From the NCBI GenBank assembly GCA_001771585.1, contig MEUE01000003.1:248001-312000 (forward strand): 64,000 nt of DNA, written 5' to 3'. The translations under genes were made by a program, and so were the position numbers. Below, piece after piece: positions 29,497 through 38,013 of this stretch (the first letter of the stretch is position 1; every line of letters starts with the position of its first letter). The notes below the pieces were generated by a model, which had not been told where the DNA came from, did no database searches, and saw only the letters and a list, made by a program, of their open reading frames with translations. The DNA comes from a candidate division WOR-1 bacterium RIFOXYB2_FULL_46_45 (GTDB taxonomy: Bacteria > Margulisbacteria > WOR-1 > XYC2-FULL-46-14).

Positions 29497-29536
29497 ACGT
29501 TTTTGTTGAAAATGGGGAAGCGGGTTACATTATTGT
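29497..29536 (-). promoter_or_regulatory. upstream boxes ACAATAATGT (29527-29536) and ACAAAAACGT (29497-29506)
   Basis: 30 bp start to start; 23 bp to -24 GG. Confidence 0.6.
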
Positions 29537-29569
29537 TGGGAAAAGATTTGGGTTAAGGAAATAGATTTT

Positions 29570-31306
29570 TTACTTTGTCAAAAAAGCGGCCGCAAGCGAG
29601 CTGAAAGACATTAGTGTAGGATCGGGGATCTCATTTGTTAATATATCTGCTCCTATGTTAGCTGCTGTTGGTAAAATAAATTTTGCGGCAGTAAATCTTG
29701 CAGCCTGTCCTAATGTTAAATGAGCCGTTCTTTGTGGTGTTGACCATATTAAATTACCCGCGGGAATACTAAGTCCGGCTAAAGAATTCCATAAAAGTTC
29801 TTTTGCAAAATCGGTCTTTATTTCTATTCCAACGGCAGAACTAAAGGAACGTTGCACCGCCGAAGCAACAACGCCTTGTATTGTCATATCAACCGCTTGA
29901 GTCGCAACCTTTGCCAAAGTGCTGTTTCCAATCCGTCCGGCTATTACTTCGGTTGCCGTTCCTCCCAACGCCCCTCCGGCCAAAGAGGCTAAGATTAATA
30001 CCATAGTGTTTGTGATCAGTAAATTGACCCGGTCGGTAGATTCAATATCTTTTCTAACTTGAGCAAGAACATCCTCAAGCTTGCCTTGCAGTTCGTCTGT
30101 CGGTCTTGGATCAAACGCGTCAAGATTAAAATCGGTTGTCCTTTTTGTATCACTGTTTATTCCCTGTGCCAGATCACGGATAGAGGCAGCGGTCGAGTTT
30201 GAGACTAATCCGGAATAGGTTGTTTTATGATCTTCTGCGGCTGTTTTCAGTTTTTCTTGCGCTTGTTTATTTGCTTTACATGCCCAAGCCTTTTTGGTAA
30301 AATTTTCAACTTGTGAACGGAAATCCTGCAGCCATTTTACCCTTTCGGTTCGGGCAAAAATCCTGCGAGGACGCATAAAAGCCAGGTCCCGTATACGGTC
30401 CATATCCATTCGCAGCGCCGGACTTGCACCAAGGTATTGATTGATACCTGGAAAGTGTTTATCCATACCGCTTCTAAAAGCCGCGTAGGCAAGCAGTCTT
30501 CCCAAAATAACAGCGCTTTTTTGGAATTCTTCCCTTTGAGACAGATTAATCTTAGGCTTTTCCCCCAATTGAATAACTAACCGGTAAGCTTCTTGAATAG
30601 CCGGATCGTGATGGTTTTTTTGGTAGGGAGAAGGAGGAGGAGTAAGTTTAGGATTGTAATCAACAACACTTCTTAAAATATAGTTATAGCCGGATTCATA
30701 TTCTTTCTTTACCGATAACATAAATAATCGCCTTTGGAAATAGTCCGCCGCATGGAAAAATTTTTGCATTTCACTGTCACTCCGGCCCCAAAGGTATGAT
30801 CCCAATTGGCGCGCGGTATTATAAGCCTGCCGGGCTTTTTGGTCGGAAGCTACTATTTGTCTGCTTTGGGTCGGAAGGCTCTTTAGCGAAGCAAGTATTT
30901 TGTTTGCTTCTCCTAACAATTCCCATTTATTTAAAAGATAATCGGTTTTACTTGAGATCTGTTGAAGTTCTAATTCGATTGCACCGGCATTATTCCCATC
31001 ATTTGCTTCTTTTTGCAGTTGATACAATCTTGCGCGAAGAGAATAGAGATCTGATAGAAACTCGCGTTTAGTATAAACTGCCTTGGTAACCGGGAGGCTT
31101 GTGGAATATGCTTCAAGCGAACCTAGCCCTGATGGATCAACCTTGGCCAATTTTGTTTCAAAATCATTAATTTGCCGATCGATCCGTTGCGTTAATACGG
31201 CCCCTTTGTTACTAAGGGGTTTTTCCATTAATATTTGAGCAGGATTAGCAGGACACGCTCTGATTTTCCCGCCGCAATTTTTTGCTCCAATCGTCAATGG
31301 TCCCAT
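29570..31306 (-). CDS. hypothetical protein, helical with C-terminal Gly/Ala hydrophobic region
   Basis: 578-aa ORF. Confidence 0.6.
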   Translation of the reverse strand: MGPLTIGAKNCGGKIRACPANPAQILMEKPLSNKGAVLTQRIDRQINDFETKLAKVDPSGLGSLEAYSTSLPVTKAVYTKREFLSDLYSLRARLYQLQKEANDGNNAGAIELELQQISSKTDYLLNKWELLGEANKILASLKSLPTQSRQIVASDQKARQAYNTARQLGSYLWGRSDSEMQKFFHAADYFQRRLFMLSVKKEYESGYNYILRSVVDYNPKLTPPPSPYQKNHHDPAIQEAYRLVIQLGEKPKINLSQREEFQKSAVILGRLLAYAAFRSGMDKHFPGINQYLGASPALRMDMDRIRDLAFMRPRRIFARTERVKWLQDFRSQVENFTKKAWACKANKQAQEKLKTAAEDHKTTYSGLVSNSTAASIRDLAQGINSDTKRTTDFNLDAFDPRPTDELQGKLEDVLAQVRKDIESTDRVNLLITNTMVLILASLAGGALGGTATEVIAGRIGNSTLAKVATQAVDMTIQGVVASAVQRSFSSAVGIEIKTDFAKELLWNSLAGLSIPAGNLIWSTPQRTAHLTLGQAARFTAAKFILPTAANIGADILTNEIPDPTLMSFSSLAAAFLTK

Positions 31307-31359
31307 TCGGTCGCTCCTTGCTCTTTGGCAATTATTCGGCTAAAGGACTCTGTATGTAT

Positions 31360-32682
31360 TTATCGTGATAAAAGGGGGGAAACTTGCGGATAATGCTGGA
31401 ACAGGAATTCACCTATAATACGAGCGCCGTCAACCTCGACTAATTTGGGGTGTTGGCCATTGATTCTTTCGAGCTTGCGTTTGATGCCAGCGGCTTTCCC
31501 CTTGTCCCCCTCGTGATAATAAAAATCAGCCACAGCAACGCCTGTTTCATTAGCTCCCCAAACATACTTTCTTCGTTCTGAACGCGATAATTTCTCCTGC
31601 AAAAGCATTTTACAATAATCTTTAAACAATTTTTTATTTAGACGTAAGGCCGCCTTTCTTTTTCCAAGCGCGGTATAAATTGCGACCAACTCTCTCCTTC
31701 TATTTAATAAGTTCTCAAAATCTTTTGTTTTATTAATACCCGACCCAGCTCTCCTTATTTGTTGTTGCAGCTGCTGCCTTTCTCCTCTAATGGCCATTAA
31801 TTGATAAGGATCCAAAAGACGAAAGGGGGAATAATGATGAGTAAAGGGAATTGACATTGATATCATATTTATACAGGGATAAAATCCTACGGATTGCAAT
31901 ATAACCAGCATTGCTTTTGCGACAGAAAATTTACCGGAAAATAATAATTTTAGCCCATAGATTTGCGTTTTGGTCATGGCTTCTTCTTCCGAAGCGCCAA
32001 GGGCATGAGTTGTTTCATGAAATACGGCTTCGTCATAACTTATAAATTCTGGAAATGATTTCCCTATAAAGATTTTCCCGGGATTGTGTTCGGAGAAAAA
32101 GGCTCCCTCGTTGTCACAACTAAAAATTTCCATCGGAGCATTTTCTGCCTCCAATAATGTTGGACAAGGCAGGTTCCGTTTATTAAAATTAATTACTCCT
32201 TCGATAAGTTTATAAGTTGGCAGAAAAGATGCCATAAAAAATATAGATGCAGGTAAAGATAGCGCCCCAACGGCGCTTAAAGATAGAAAGGTAAGGGGAA
32301 GCAACGCGCTAAGTGATGAGTGTAAAAAGATAAAACTTTTTTCTCTGCATAAATTGGCCAATTCTTCCGGACTAGTTATTTGCCTTGGATCAATTGTGGT
32401 TCTGCCGGCTTTTAAAAAGGCTTCGGCAACCAAATGGTCTCCGGCAATCTTGCTGTCAGCGGCATAAAATCCGTCCGGTTTAATGCTTATTGTTTCGTCT
32501 GGTTTAAGAATGAGATGTTGCCATACCTTTAGTGTTTCACGACTAAGTCCAGGAGTATAATTTGAAGAAATTTTATGTGCTACTCTGCCCAACCCATCTC
32601 CCAGGCGACTTAAGCGCGATTGCGGATTTTTATTGCAACAAGCTAAGATCTGTCTGCCAAATTTTCCAATTAATAATGCCAT
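31360..32682 (-). CDS. putative membrane-associated zincin-like protein
   Basis: HETTHALG (HExxH) after hydrophobic segments. Confidence 0.55.
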   Translation of the reverse strand: MALLIGKFGRQILACCNKNPQSRLSRLGDGLGRVAHKISSNYTPGLSRETLKVWQHLILKPDETISIKPDGFYAADSKIAGDHLVAEAFLKAGRTTIDPRQITSPEELANLCREKSFIFLHSSLSALLPLTFLSLSAVGALSLPASIFFMASFLPTYKLIEGVINFNKRNLPCPTLLEAENAPMEIFSCDNEGAFFSEHNPGKIFIGKSFPEFISYDEAVFHETTHALGASEEEAMTKTQIYGLKLLFSGKFSVAKAMLVILQSVGFYPCINMISMSIPFTHHYSPFRLLDPYQLMAIRGERQQLQQQIRRAGSGINKTKDFENLLNRRRELVAIYTALGKRKAALRLNKKLFKDYCKMLLQEKLSRSERRKYVWGANETGVAVADFYYHEGDKGKAAGIKRKLERINGQHPKLVEVDGARIIGEFLFQHYPQVSPLLSR

Positions 32683-32809
32683 TAATATATTGCTGATTAA
32701 TTCCCCTCAATCAGCTCCTATATATATATCGTTAAAAACCGAGGCAGATTTCACCCATTCTAAACCCACAAGAGCAGGCAGCAGCACAACCACATGACAA
32801 CTTGAAAAG

Positions 32810-33028
32810 TCAAAAGTTCATCTCAACCACCTTATCCTTTGACTTCAACCCCTTAACAATCCTCATTTTATTCTTCTTAATCTTGAAATATTCGGCAAGG
32901 AGTTCAATCAACGCTTCGTTGGCTTTGCCGTCCACCGGCGGGGCGTTTAGATAAACCTTCAAGCGGCCGGGTTCTTCTACCACCTTCTGCTGTTTGGCTT
33001 TGGTAATGACGCGAATGCTTACTAGCAT
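32810..33028 (-). CDS. DUF167 / YggU family protein
   Basis: RLKVYLNAPPVDGKANEALIELLAEYFKI. Confidence 0.9.
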   Translation of the reverse strand: MLVSIRVITKAKQQKVVEEPGRLKVYLNAPPVDGKANEALIELLAEYFKIKKNKMRIVKGLKSKDKVVEMNF

Positions 33029-33087
33029 GAATTAAAATTGTATCATTTTTATGTGAAATTTAATCAAAATTATAACGATAAAAAAGA

Positions 33088-34293
33088 ATGGATGCAATAT
33101 TACAGACAAGATTAGCAAGGCATGGGATATCAAGAGTTGGTGTTCCTAAAAATATGGCCCCAAATACTAGGTATTCGAGCCAGATATTTGAAGTGAAATC
33201 TTTTTTAGCCATACTTAGCATAGAAGACCGGAAAGCCTTCTGGAGATTTGCAACCTCAAGCTTTGAGCACGAAAAAGATAAAAGGTCCGCCATCATAAGA
33301 CTGATTAATCCAATTGAAATCGAAGGAAGATTAATAATGTCCTTAAGATTAAAGGGAGTTGCCCCAAAAGAAACAGACGGCAAGGTTAAAGCTTATTCAA
33401 CGGGTGCCGGATTTATTAACAAAGATATAACCTGCATGGGGAAGAATATTATCGGACTTACATACAAAAGTCCAAACGACTACCAAGCTGACGGAACAAT
33501 GACTATGACGAAACTATCTAATGAAGTAGAAGGGGCAATAATGCTTGGCCCGGAAATAACAGATTTATTGCTGGGTTTTGGATTTTTTGAGGGACTTACA
33601 TACAACGATAAGCCGGTCGGTTTTGCAATCTATGGAATGGAGAGAGAAGAAGACTTAAGAGTTGGTGAAATGCTTGACCGGGCAGAAACCCCGGAAACGA
33701 CAGAAAAATACAGGCCTTATATTATACGGGCAGCGGAGCTACACCGAATGGAACATGATAGAAGATTTTTTCACGGATTCTTACATCCTCACAATATGGC
33801 TTTTGGGCCAAAAGGTAGCTTAAGGGTTGTTGATTTAGATGGATCCTATGATTTTTCCACAAGGCCGAAAGAAGAATATCCAACTATTATTTATACAGAT
33901 CTGATTCGTCCAATTTTTGATCTCTATCAATATAGTACATTTAATGGAATCAAAGTGCACAGATATCCATTGCTAATTGAGTATCTGTTAACTTATTTTA
34001 GAAATAACCCCCTGGCATATTATTGCGAAACATTAAAAGAACACAAAAAAGCAAGATATAAAGAACAGGGTTATCAATGCCATGATTTTGTTAATCCATC
34101 ACCTATCTATATGCCGGGTATTGATCTTAGCAAAATGCAATCAAATGTATTGCTCCAGCCAATATCTAGTCTTTTTCTTGGCGGAGATGGGACACGCGTA
34201 AATTTAAGGGCAAACCTTAATTCAAATAATATGTTTTATTTTTTTATGGAAGCAATAGAGTTTACGGTAAGAAAAGTTGAAAGACAACACTAA
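33088..34293 (+). CDS. hypothetical protein with possible kinase-like motif
   Basis: FFHGFLHPHNMAFGPKGSLRVVDLDGS resembles an APH/kinase catalytic stretch but diverged. Confidence 0.5.
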   Translation: MDAILQTRLARHGISRVGVPKNMAPNTRYSSQIFEVKSFLAILSIEDRKAFWRFATSSFEHEKDKRSAIIRLINPIEIEGRLIMSLRLKGVAPKETDGKVKAYSTGAGFINKDITCMGKNIIGLTYKSPNDYQADGTMTMTKLSNEVEGAIMLGPEITDLLLGFGFFEGLTYNDKPVGFAIYGMEREEDLRVGEMLDRAETPETTEKYRPYIIRAAELHRMEHDRRFFHGFLHPHNMAFGPKGSLRVVDLDGSYDFSTRPKEEYPTIIYTDLIRPIFDLYQYSTFNGIKVHRYPLLIEYLLTYFRNNPLAYYCETLKEHKKARYKEQGYQCHDFVNPSPIYMPGIDLSKMQSNVLLQPISSLFLGGDGTRVNLRANLNSNNMFYFFMEAIEFTVRKVERQH

Positions 34294-34318
34294 ACGTATT
34301 CATCCTAAGGGAACAGGA

Positions 34319-34717
34319 TCAACCTTCTTCCCTGTTCACCCGACAATCGGCGTCATAGAGGATTTTAAAGTTTTCTGTTTCATCTTTTCTTGGGTGGTGG
34401 TGATGAGCAATAATATCCAAAACTTCGCTAATTTTCTCTTTGGGAAATTCTCTAATATTCTCCAAAATCTCTTTTGCAATCGGGGGGCCTTCTATTTCCT
34501 GATATTTTCCGGCGTTGGAATTATATTTTTTCTCCGCCTCATGGATCCCGATATCGTGTAAGATCGCCGCGGCAACAACAACATCCTCGTCTCCGCTTTT
34601 TCTTTCCATAAAAAGTTCTTCCGAATATTTGAGCACCTTCAAGGCATGATTGATTCTTTTTTGGTCATTGCCAAAATATTCCCGCATTGCTTGTATAATT
34701 TGGCCTTTGAGGTTCAT
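34319..34717 (-). CDS. HD-domain phosphohydrolase
   Basis: INHALKVLKYSEEL...ILHDIGIHEAE...IIAHHHHP. Confidence 0.85.
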   Translation of the reverse strand: MNLKGQIIQAMREYFGNDQKRINHALKVLKYSEELFMERKSGDEDVVVAAAILHDIGIHEAEKKYNSNAGKYQEIEGPPIAKEILENIREFPKEKISEVLDIIAHHHHPRKDETENFKILYDADCRVNREEG

Positions 34718-34746
34718 GGGATGATTATAACATGACAGTTAAAAAC

Positions 34747-35250
34747 TCAGTGCGCCACAAAACCAATGCAACTCGGTTTTTGTTCCGTCAACTGCCGGAT
34801 GACCTCAACCACGACCTGAATATCTTTTTCGTTTTTTAGGGTCTTGTTCTCAAGCTCCTTTAGCTTTTTTGACACTTCAACATGGCTGGATAAGATTCTA
34901 TTCAATCGGACAAATGCTCTCATGATAGCTATATTGACCAAAATCGCCCTTTCGCTCCTTAACACGGAAGACAGCATTGCAATCCCCTGTTCTGTGAAAG
35001 CATAAGGAAGGGTCCGTCTACCTCCCCAGCTTGACATTCCAGATTGGAATTTCAAGTTTTTGTATTCCTCTTTATTTAATTGAAACATGAAATCAGAAGG
35101 AAACCTCTTAATATTCCGCTTTACCGCTTTGTTTAAATTAAAAGTTGCAACCCTGTACAATTCGGCCAAGTCCCTATCTATCATCACTTTTTGGCCTCTA
35201 ATCAAATAAATTTTATTTTCAGCCCTTTCAATCGGTATCAAATTATTCAT
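34747..35250 (-). CDS. ORF6N domain protein
   Basis: IYLIRGQKVMIDRDLAELYRVATFNLNKAVKRNIKRFPSDFMFQL; start trimmed to MNNL because upstream codons are repeat. Confidence 0.9.
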   Translation of the reverse strand: MNNLIPIERAENKIYLIRGQKVMIDRDLAELYRVATFNLNKAVKRNIKRFPSDFMFQLNKEEYKNLKFQSGMSSWGGRRTLPYAFTEQGIAMLSSVLRSERAILVNIAIMRAFVRLNRILSSHVEVSKKLKELENKTLKNEKDIQVVVEVIRQLTEQKPSCIGFVAH

Positions 35251-35283
35251 TTTAATCGCCTCCTTCCCATACTCCAGCAATTT

Positions 35284-35433
35284 TGCCGCCTGCCTTGCCG
35301 GCAGGCAGGCCAATTTTGAGGGGAAATCGTCAATCGTTGTCGGTGAGGGTAGTACGTATCGTTTCTCGTTGTCGTTTTCGGCCGTTGACGTCAACGATTT
35401 ATCGATACGTTCTATCGTTAACGTAACCGTAAG
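35284..35433. repeat. repeat cluster: CCTGCCTTGCCGGCAGGCAGG palindrome plus AACGATAGAACGTATCG-type tract
   Basis: Second part shares GGTTACG..AACGATAGAACGTATCG with 60481-60527; contains GTTGACGTCAAC. Confidence 0.8.
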
Positions 35434-35441
35434 ATTCTTTC

Positions 35442-36932
35442 TTAAGCAGATAGCTTATACTTCTTAACCTTATATCCCAACATCCGTTCAGTGAGGCCCA
35501 AGGCTTTGGCCGCTTTGCGCTGGGATTTATATTTTATGAGGGCTTCCTCAATCTTTTGCTTTTCAATCGATTCCACAATCTTGGGGAGCGTCGTCCCCTC
35601 CGCCTTGACCTCCACATCCTTCGCCGATAAGTTGCCGGGCAGATCCCTGGGACCGATCAATTCTTTACCGCAAACAATCACCGCCCGCTCGATCACATTT
35701 TCAAGCTCCCGAACATTTCCCGGCCAATCATAGCCGATCAGCATATCAAGCGCCGCGCGGCTGACTCCCTCTATTTTCTTATTGTTCTCTTTATTGTATT
35801 TGTGCGTAAAGTGCGCCACCAGAAGGGGAATATCTTCTTTCCTGTCCCTAAGCGGCGGGATGGTGACCGGAAAAACATTGATGCGGTAGAAAAGGTCGCT
35901 GCGGAACTTCCCCTCTTTCACCATCTTTTCCAGGTTGCGGTGGGTCGCGCAGATGATCCGCACATCCACTTTGATGCTCTTGTTCCCGCCCAGCCGCTCA
36001 AACTCTTTCTCCTGCAGGACCCGCAGAAGTTTCACCTGCGTCGCGTGGGACAAATCGCCGATCTCATCAAGAAAAAGGGTTCCGCCGTCCGCCATTTCAA
36101 AACGGCCGGCCTTCCTCTCTATCGCCCCGGTGAAAGCCCCGCGTTCATAGCCGAAAAGTTCGGACTCGAGCAAATTCTCGGGCAAAGCCGCGCAGGCAAC
36201 CTTGATAAACGGACGTTCCGCTCTCGGACTGGCATAATGGATCGCCGCCGCGACCAGCTCTTTTCCCGTTCCCGATTCACCCTTCAGCAAAACATTGGCC
36301 TGGCTCTGCGCCACCTGCCGCGCGCCGTCCAAAACATTTTCCATAATCGGAGAAGTGAAAACAATATTGCCGAATTTGTATTTACCTTTGATCTGCTGTT
36401 TTAACTGGATATTTTCGGCGACCACCGCCTGCTTGTCCTTTTCCGCCAGTTCCCTGATCTTGACCGCCTGCCCCACCATCGCCGCGATGATCGTCAAAAG
36501 CTTGACGTCCTCTTCGTAAGAAATATCTCCTTTAAAAAGGTGGTCGACCGAAAGCGCGCCGGCCACTTTGTTGCCAATTTTGATCGGAACACAGAGAAAA
36601 GCGAATTTCCCCTTGCGGGCCTGGGTGCGGTTTAAAAAGAGCGGCTCTTCCCCGATATCTTTCACCACCATCGGCTCACCCGACTCAACCACTTTGCCGG
36701 TGATCCCCTCGCCGATCTTATATTTCCCGCGCTCTTTTTCTTCTCTGGTCAACCCCTGCGCCACTTCGATTTTTAATTCGTTGGTAAACGGATCAACCAG
36801 AGTGATCGTCCCACGCTCCATTTCGAGCGAATCGGAGAGGACCTTTAAGACAGAGGGAAGATTTTTTTCTATATCAAGTGAGGAAGATAGAATATTGCCG
36901 ATTTCCGCCAGTATCTTGACTTTTTTATCCAT
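35442..36932 (-). CDS. sigma54-dependent activator, GAF-AAA+-HTH (NifA-like)
   Basis: N-terminal GAF; ESGTGKE, GAFTGA, GGTLFLDEIGD; Fis-type HTH. Confidence 0.93.
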   Translation of the reverse strand: MDKKVKILAEIGNILSSSLDIEKNLPSVLKVLSDSLEMERGTITLVDPFTNELKIEVAQGLTREEKERGKYKIGEGITGKVVESGEPMVVKDIGEEPLFLNRTQARKGKFAFLCVPIKIGNKVAGALSVDHLFKGDISYEEDVKLLTIIAAMVGQAVKIRELAEKDKQAVVAENIQLKQQIKGKYKFGNIVFTSPIMENVLDGARQVAQSQANVLLKGESGTGKELVAAAIHYASPRAERPFIKVACAALPENLLESELFGYERGAFTGAIERKAGRFEMADGGTLFLDEIGDLSHATQVKLLRVLQEKEFERLGGNKSIKVDVRIICATHRNLEKMVKEGKFRSDLFYRINVFPVTIPPLRDRKEDIPLLVAHFTHKYNKENNKKIEGVSRAALDMLIGYDWPGNVRELENVIERAVIVCGKELIGPRDLPGNLSAKDVEVKAEGTTLPKIVESIEKQKIEEALIKYKSQRKAAKALGLTERMLGYKVKKYKLSA

Positions 36933-37983
36933 GTGATTTTAGCCTCAATTTTTTATCAATTTGCTTCTCGGTTGGCAATGCCAACTTATATTTTGAAGCG
37001 AATATTTTGTTATTTATATTGCCCAGTACATATTTGGCAAATACCGAATTTTTTTTGGAACAAAGGATAAGACCTATCGGCGGGTTTTCATCCTTTGCGG
37101 TCTCGTTTTCTCTGAAGTAATTAAGATAAAAATTCATCTGCCCGGCATCGGCGTGCGTCAATTCCCCGCGCTTAAAATCTACCAGGACAAAACACTTCAA
37201 AAACCGGTTATACAGCACCAGATCTATAAAGTAATGGCGGTTTGCCATGGTAATACGTTTCTGGCGGGATACGAAAATAAAACCCTTGCCCATTTCCAGC
37301 AAAAAATGCTCAAGCTTATCAATCACCGCTTGCTCAAGTTCCGTTTCGGTATAAGCCGTTTCTTCCTTAAGCCCGAGGAATTCCAGAAAATACGGATCTT
37401 TAACGGCGTCTTCGGGTTTTTCAACAACCTGCCCTTTACGCGACAGTTCTTTGATTTTTCTTTTGTTTTTACTCAAACACAGCCGTTCATACAACAAAGA
37501 ATCCATCTGTCTCCTAAGTTCTCGCATGGACCAGCCGTTTTCAGCGGCTTCAATTTCATAAAATGAGCGTGCTTGCAGATTGTCTTCCTTTAGCAATTCA
37601 CAATAATGTGACCAGGACAGTATAAATCTAACAGACACCGTCCGTTGCAATGCTTCTATCTTATCCGGTTTCGCAGATTCAACAGACAGTGTCTGTTGAA
37701 TCTTTATTGGAAATTCCAAATAAAAGCGGCGCATGTTTCTCAGATTTATTTCAGAAAACCCTTTGCCAAATTTAACAGACATGTCGCACGAAAGCCTTTT
37801 GATAAGTTCATCCCCATATACAGCCCTGGAATGTCCACCCTGCTCATATTCAACAATACGCCTGCCAACAAGCCAGTAGGTAACAACCTGCGCAGTATTT
37901 ACTTGTCTTAAAGCAACGCTCCGTCCCTGGGTTATAATTCCGGACAACTCTGTCAACAGGTGTTTATATTTTTGCTTCTTCAT
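36925..37983 (-). CDS. DUF1016 / PD-(D/E)XK nuclease family (YhcG-like)
   Basis: VTYWLVGRRIVEYEQGG...ILSWSHYCELLK...RHYFIDLVLYNRFLKCFVLVDFKRG. Confidence 0.92.
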   Translation of the reverse strand: MKKQKYKHLLTELSGIITQGRSVALRQVNTAQVVTYWLVGRRIVEYEQGGHSRAVYGDELIKRLSCDMSVKFGKGFSEINLRNMRRFYLEFPIKIQQTLSVESAKPDKIEALQRTVSVRFILSWSHYCELLKEDNLQARSFYEIEAAENGWSMRELRRQMDSLLYERLCLSKNKRKIKELSRKGQVVEKPEDAVKDPYFLEFLGLKEETAYTETELEQAVIDKLEHFLLEMGKGFIFVSRQKRITMANRHYFIDLVLYNRFLKCFVLVDFKRGELTHADAGQMNFYLNYFRENETAKDENPPIGLILCSKKNSVFAKYVLGNINNKIFASKYKLALPTEKQIDKKLRLKSHG

Positions 37984-38013
37984 ACAATTATGTAGTATAG
38001 ACAAAAATGTAGA

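Noticed and set aside
35442-36932. nif gene cluster implied by a NifA-like regulator
   Set aside because: No nitrogenase or cofactor genes in the window; regulator more simply linked to ammonium assimilation.
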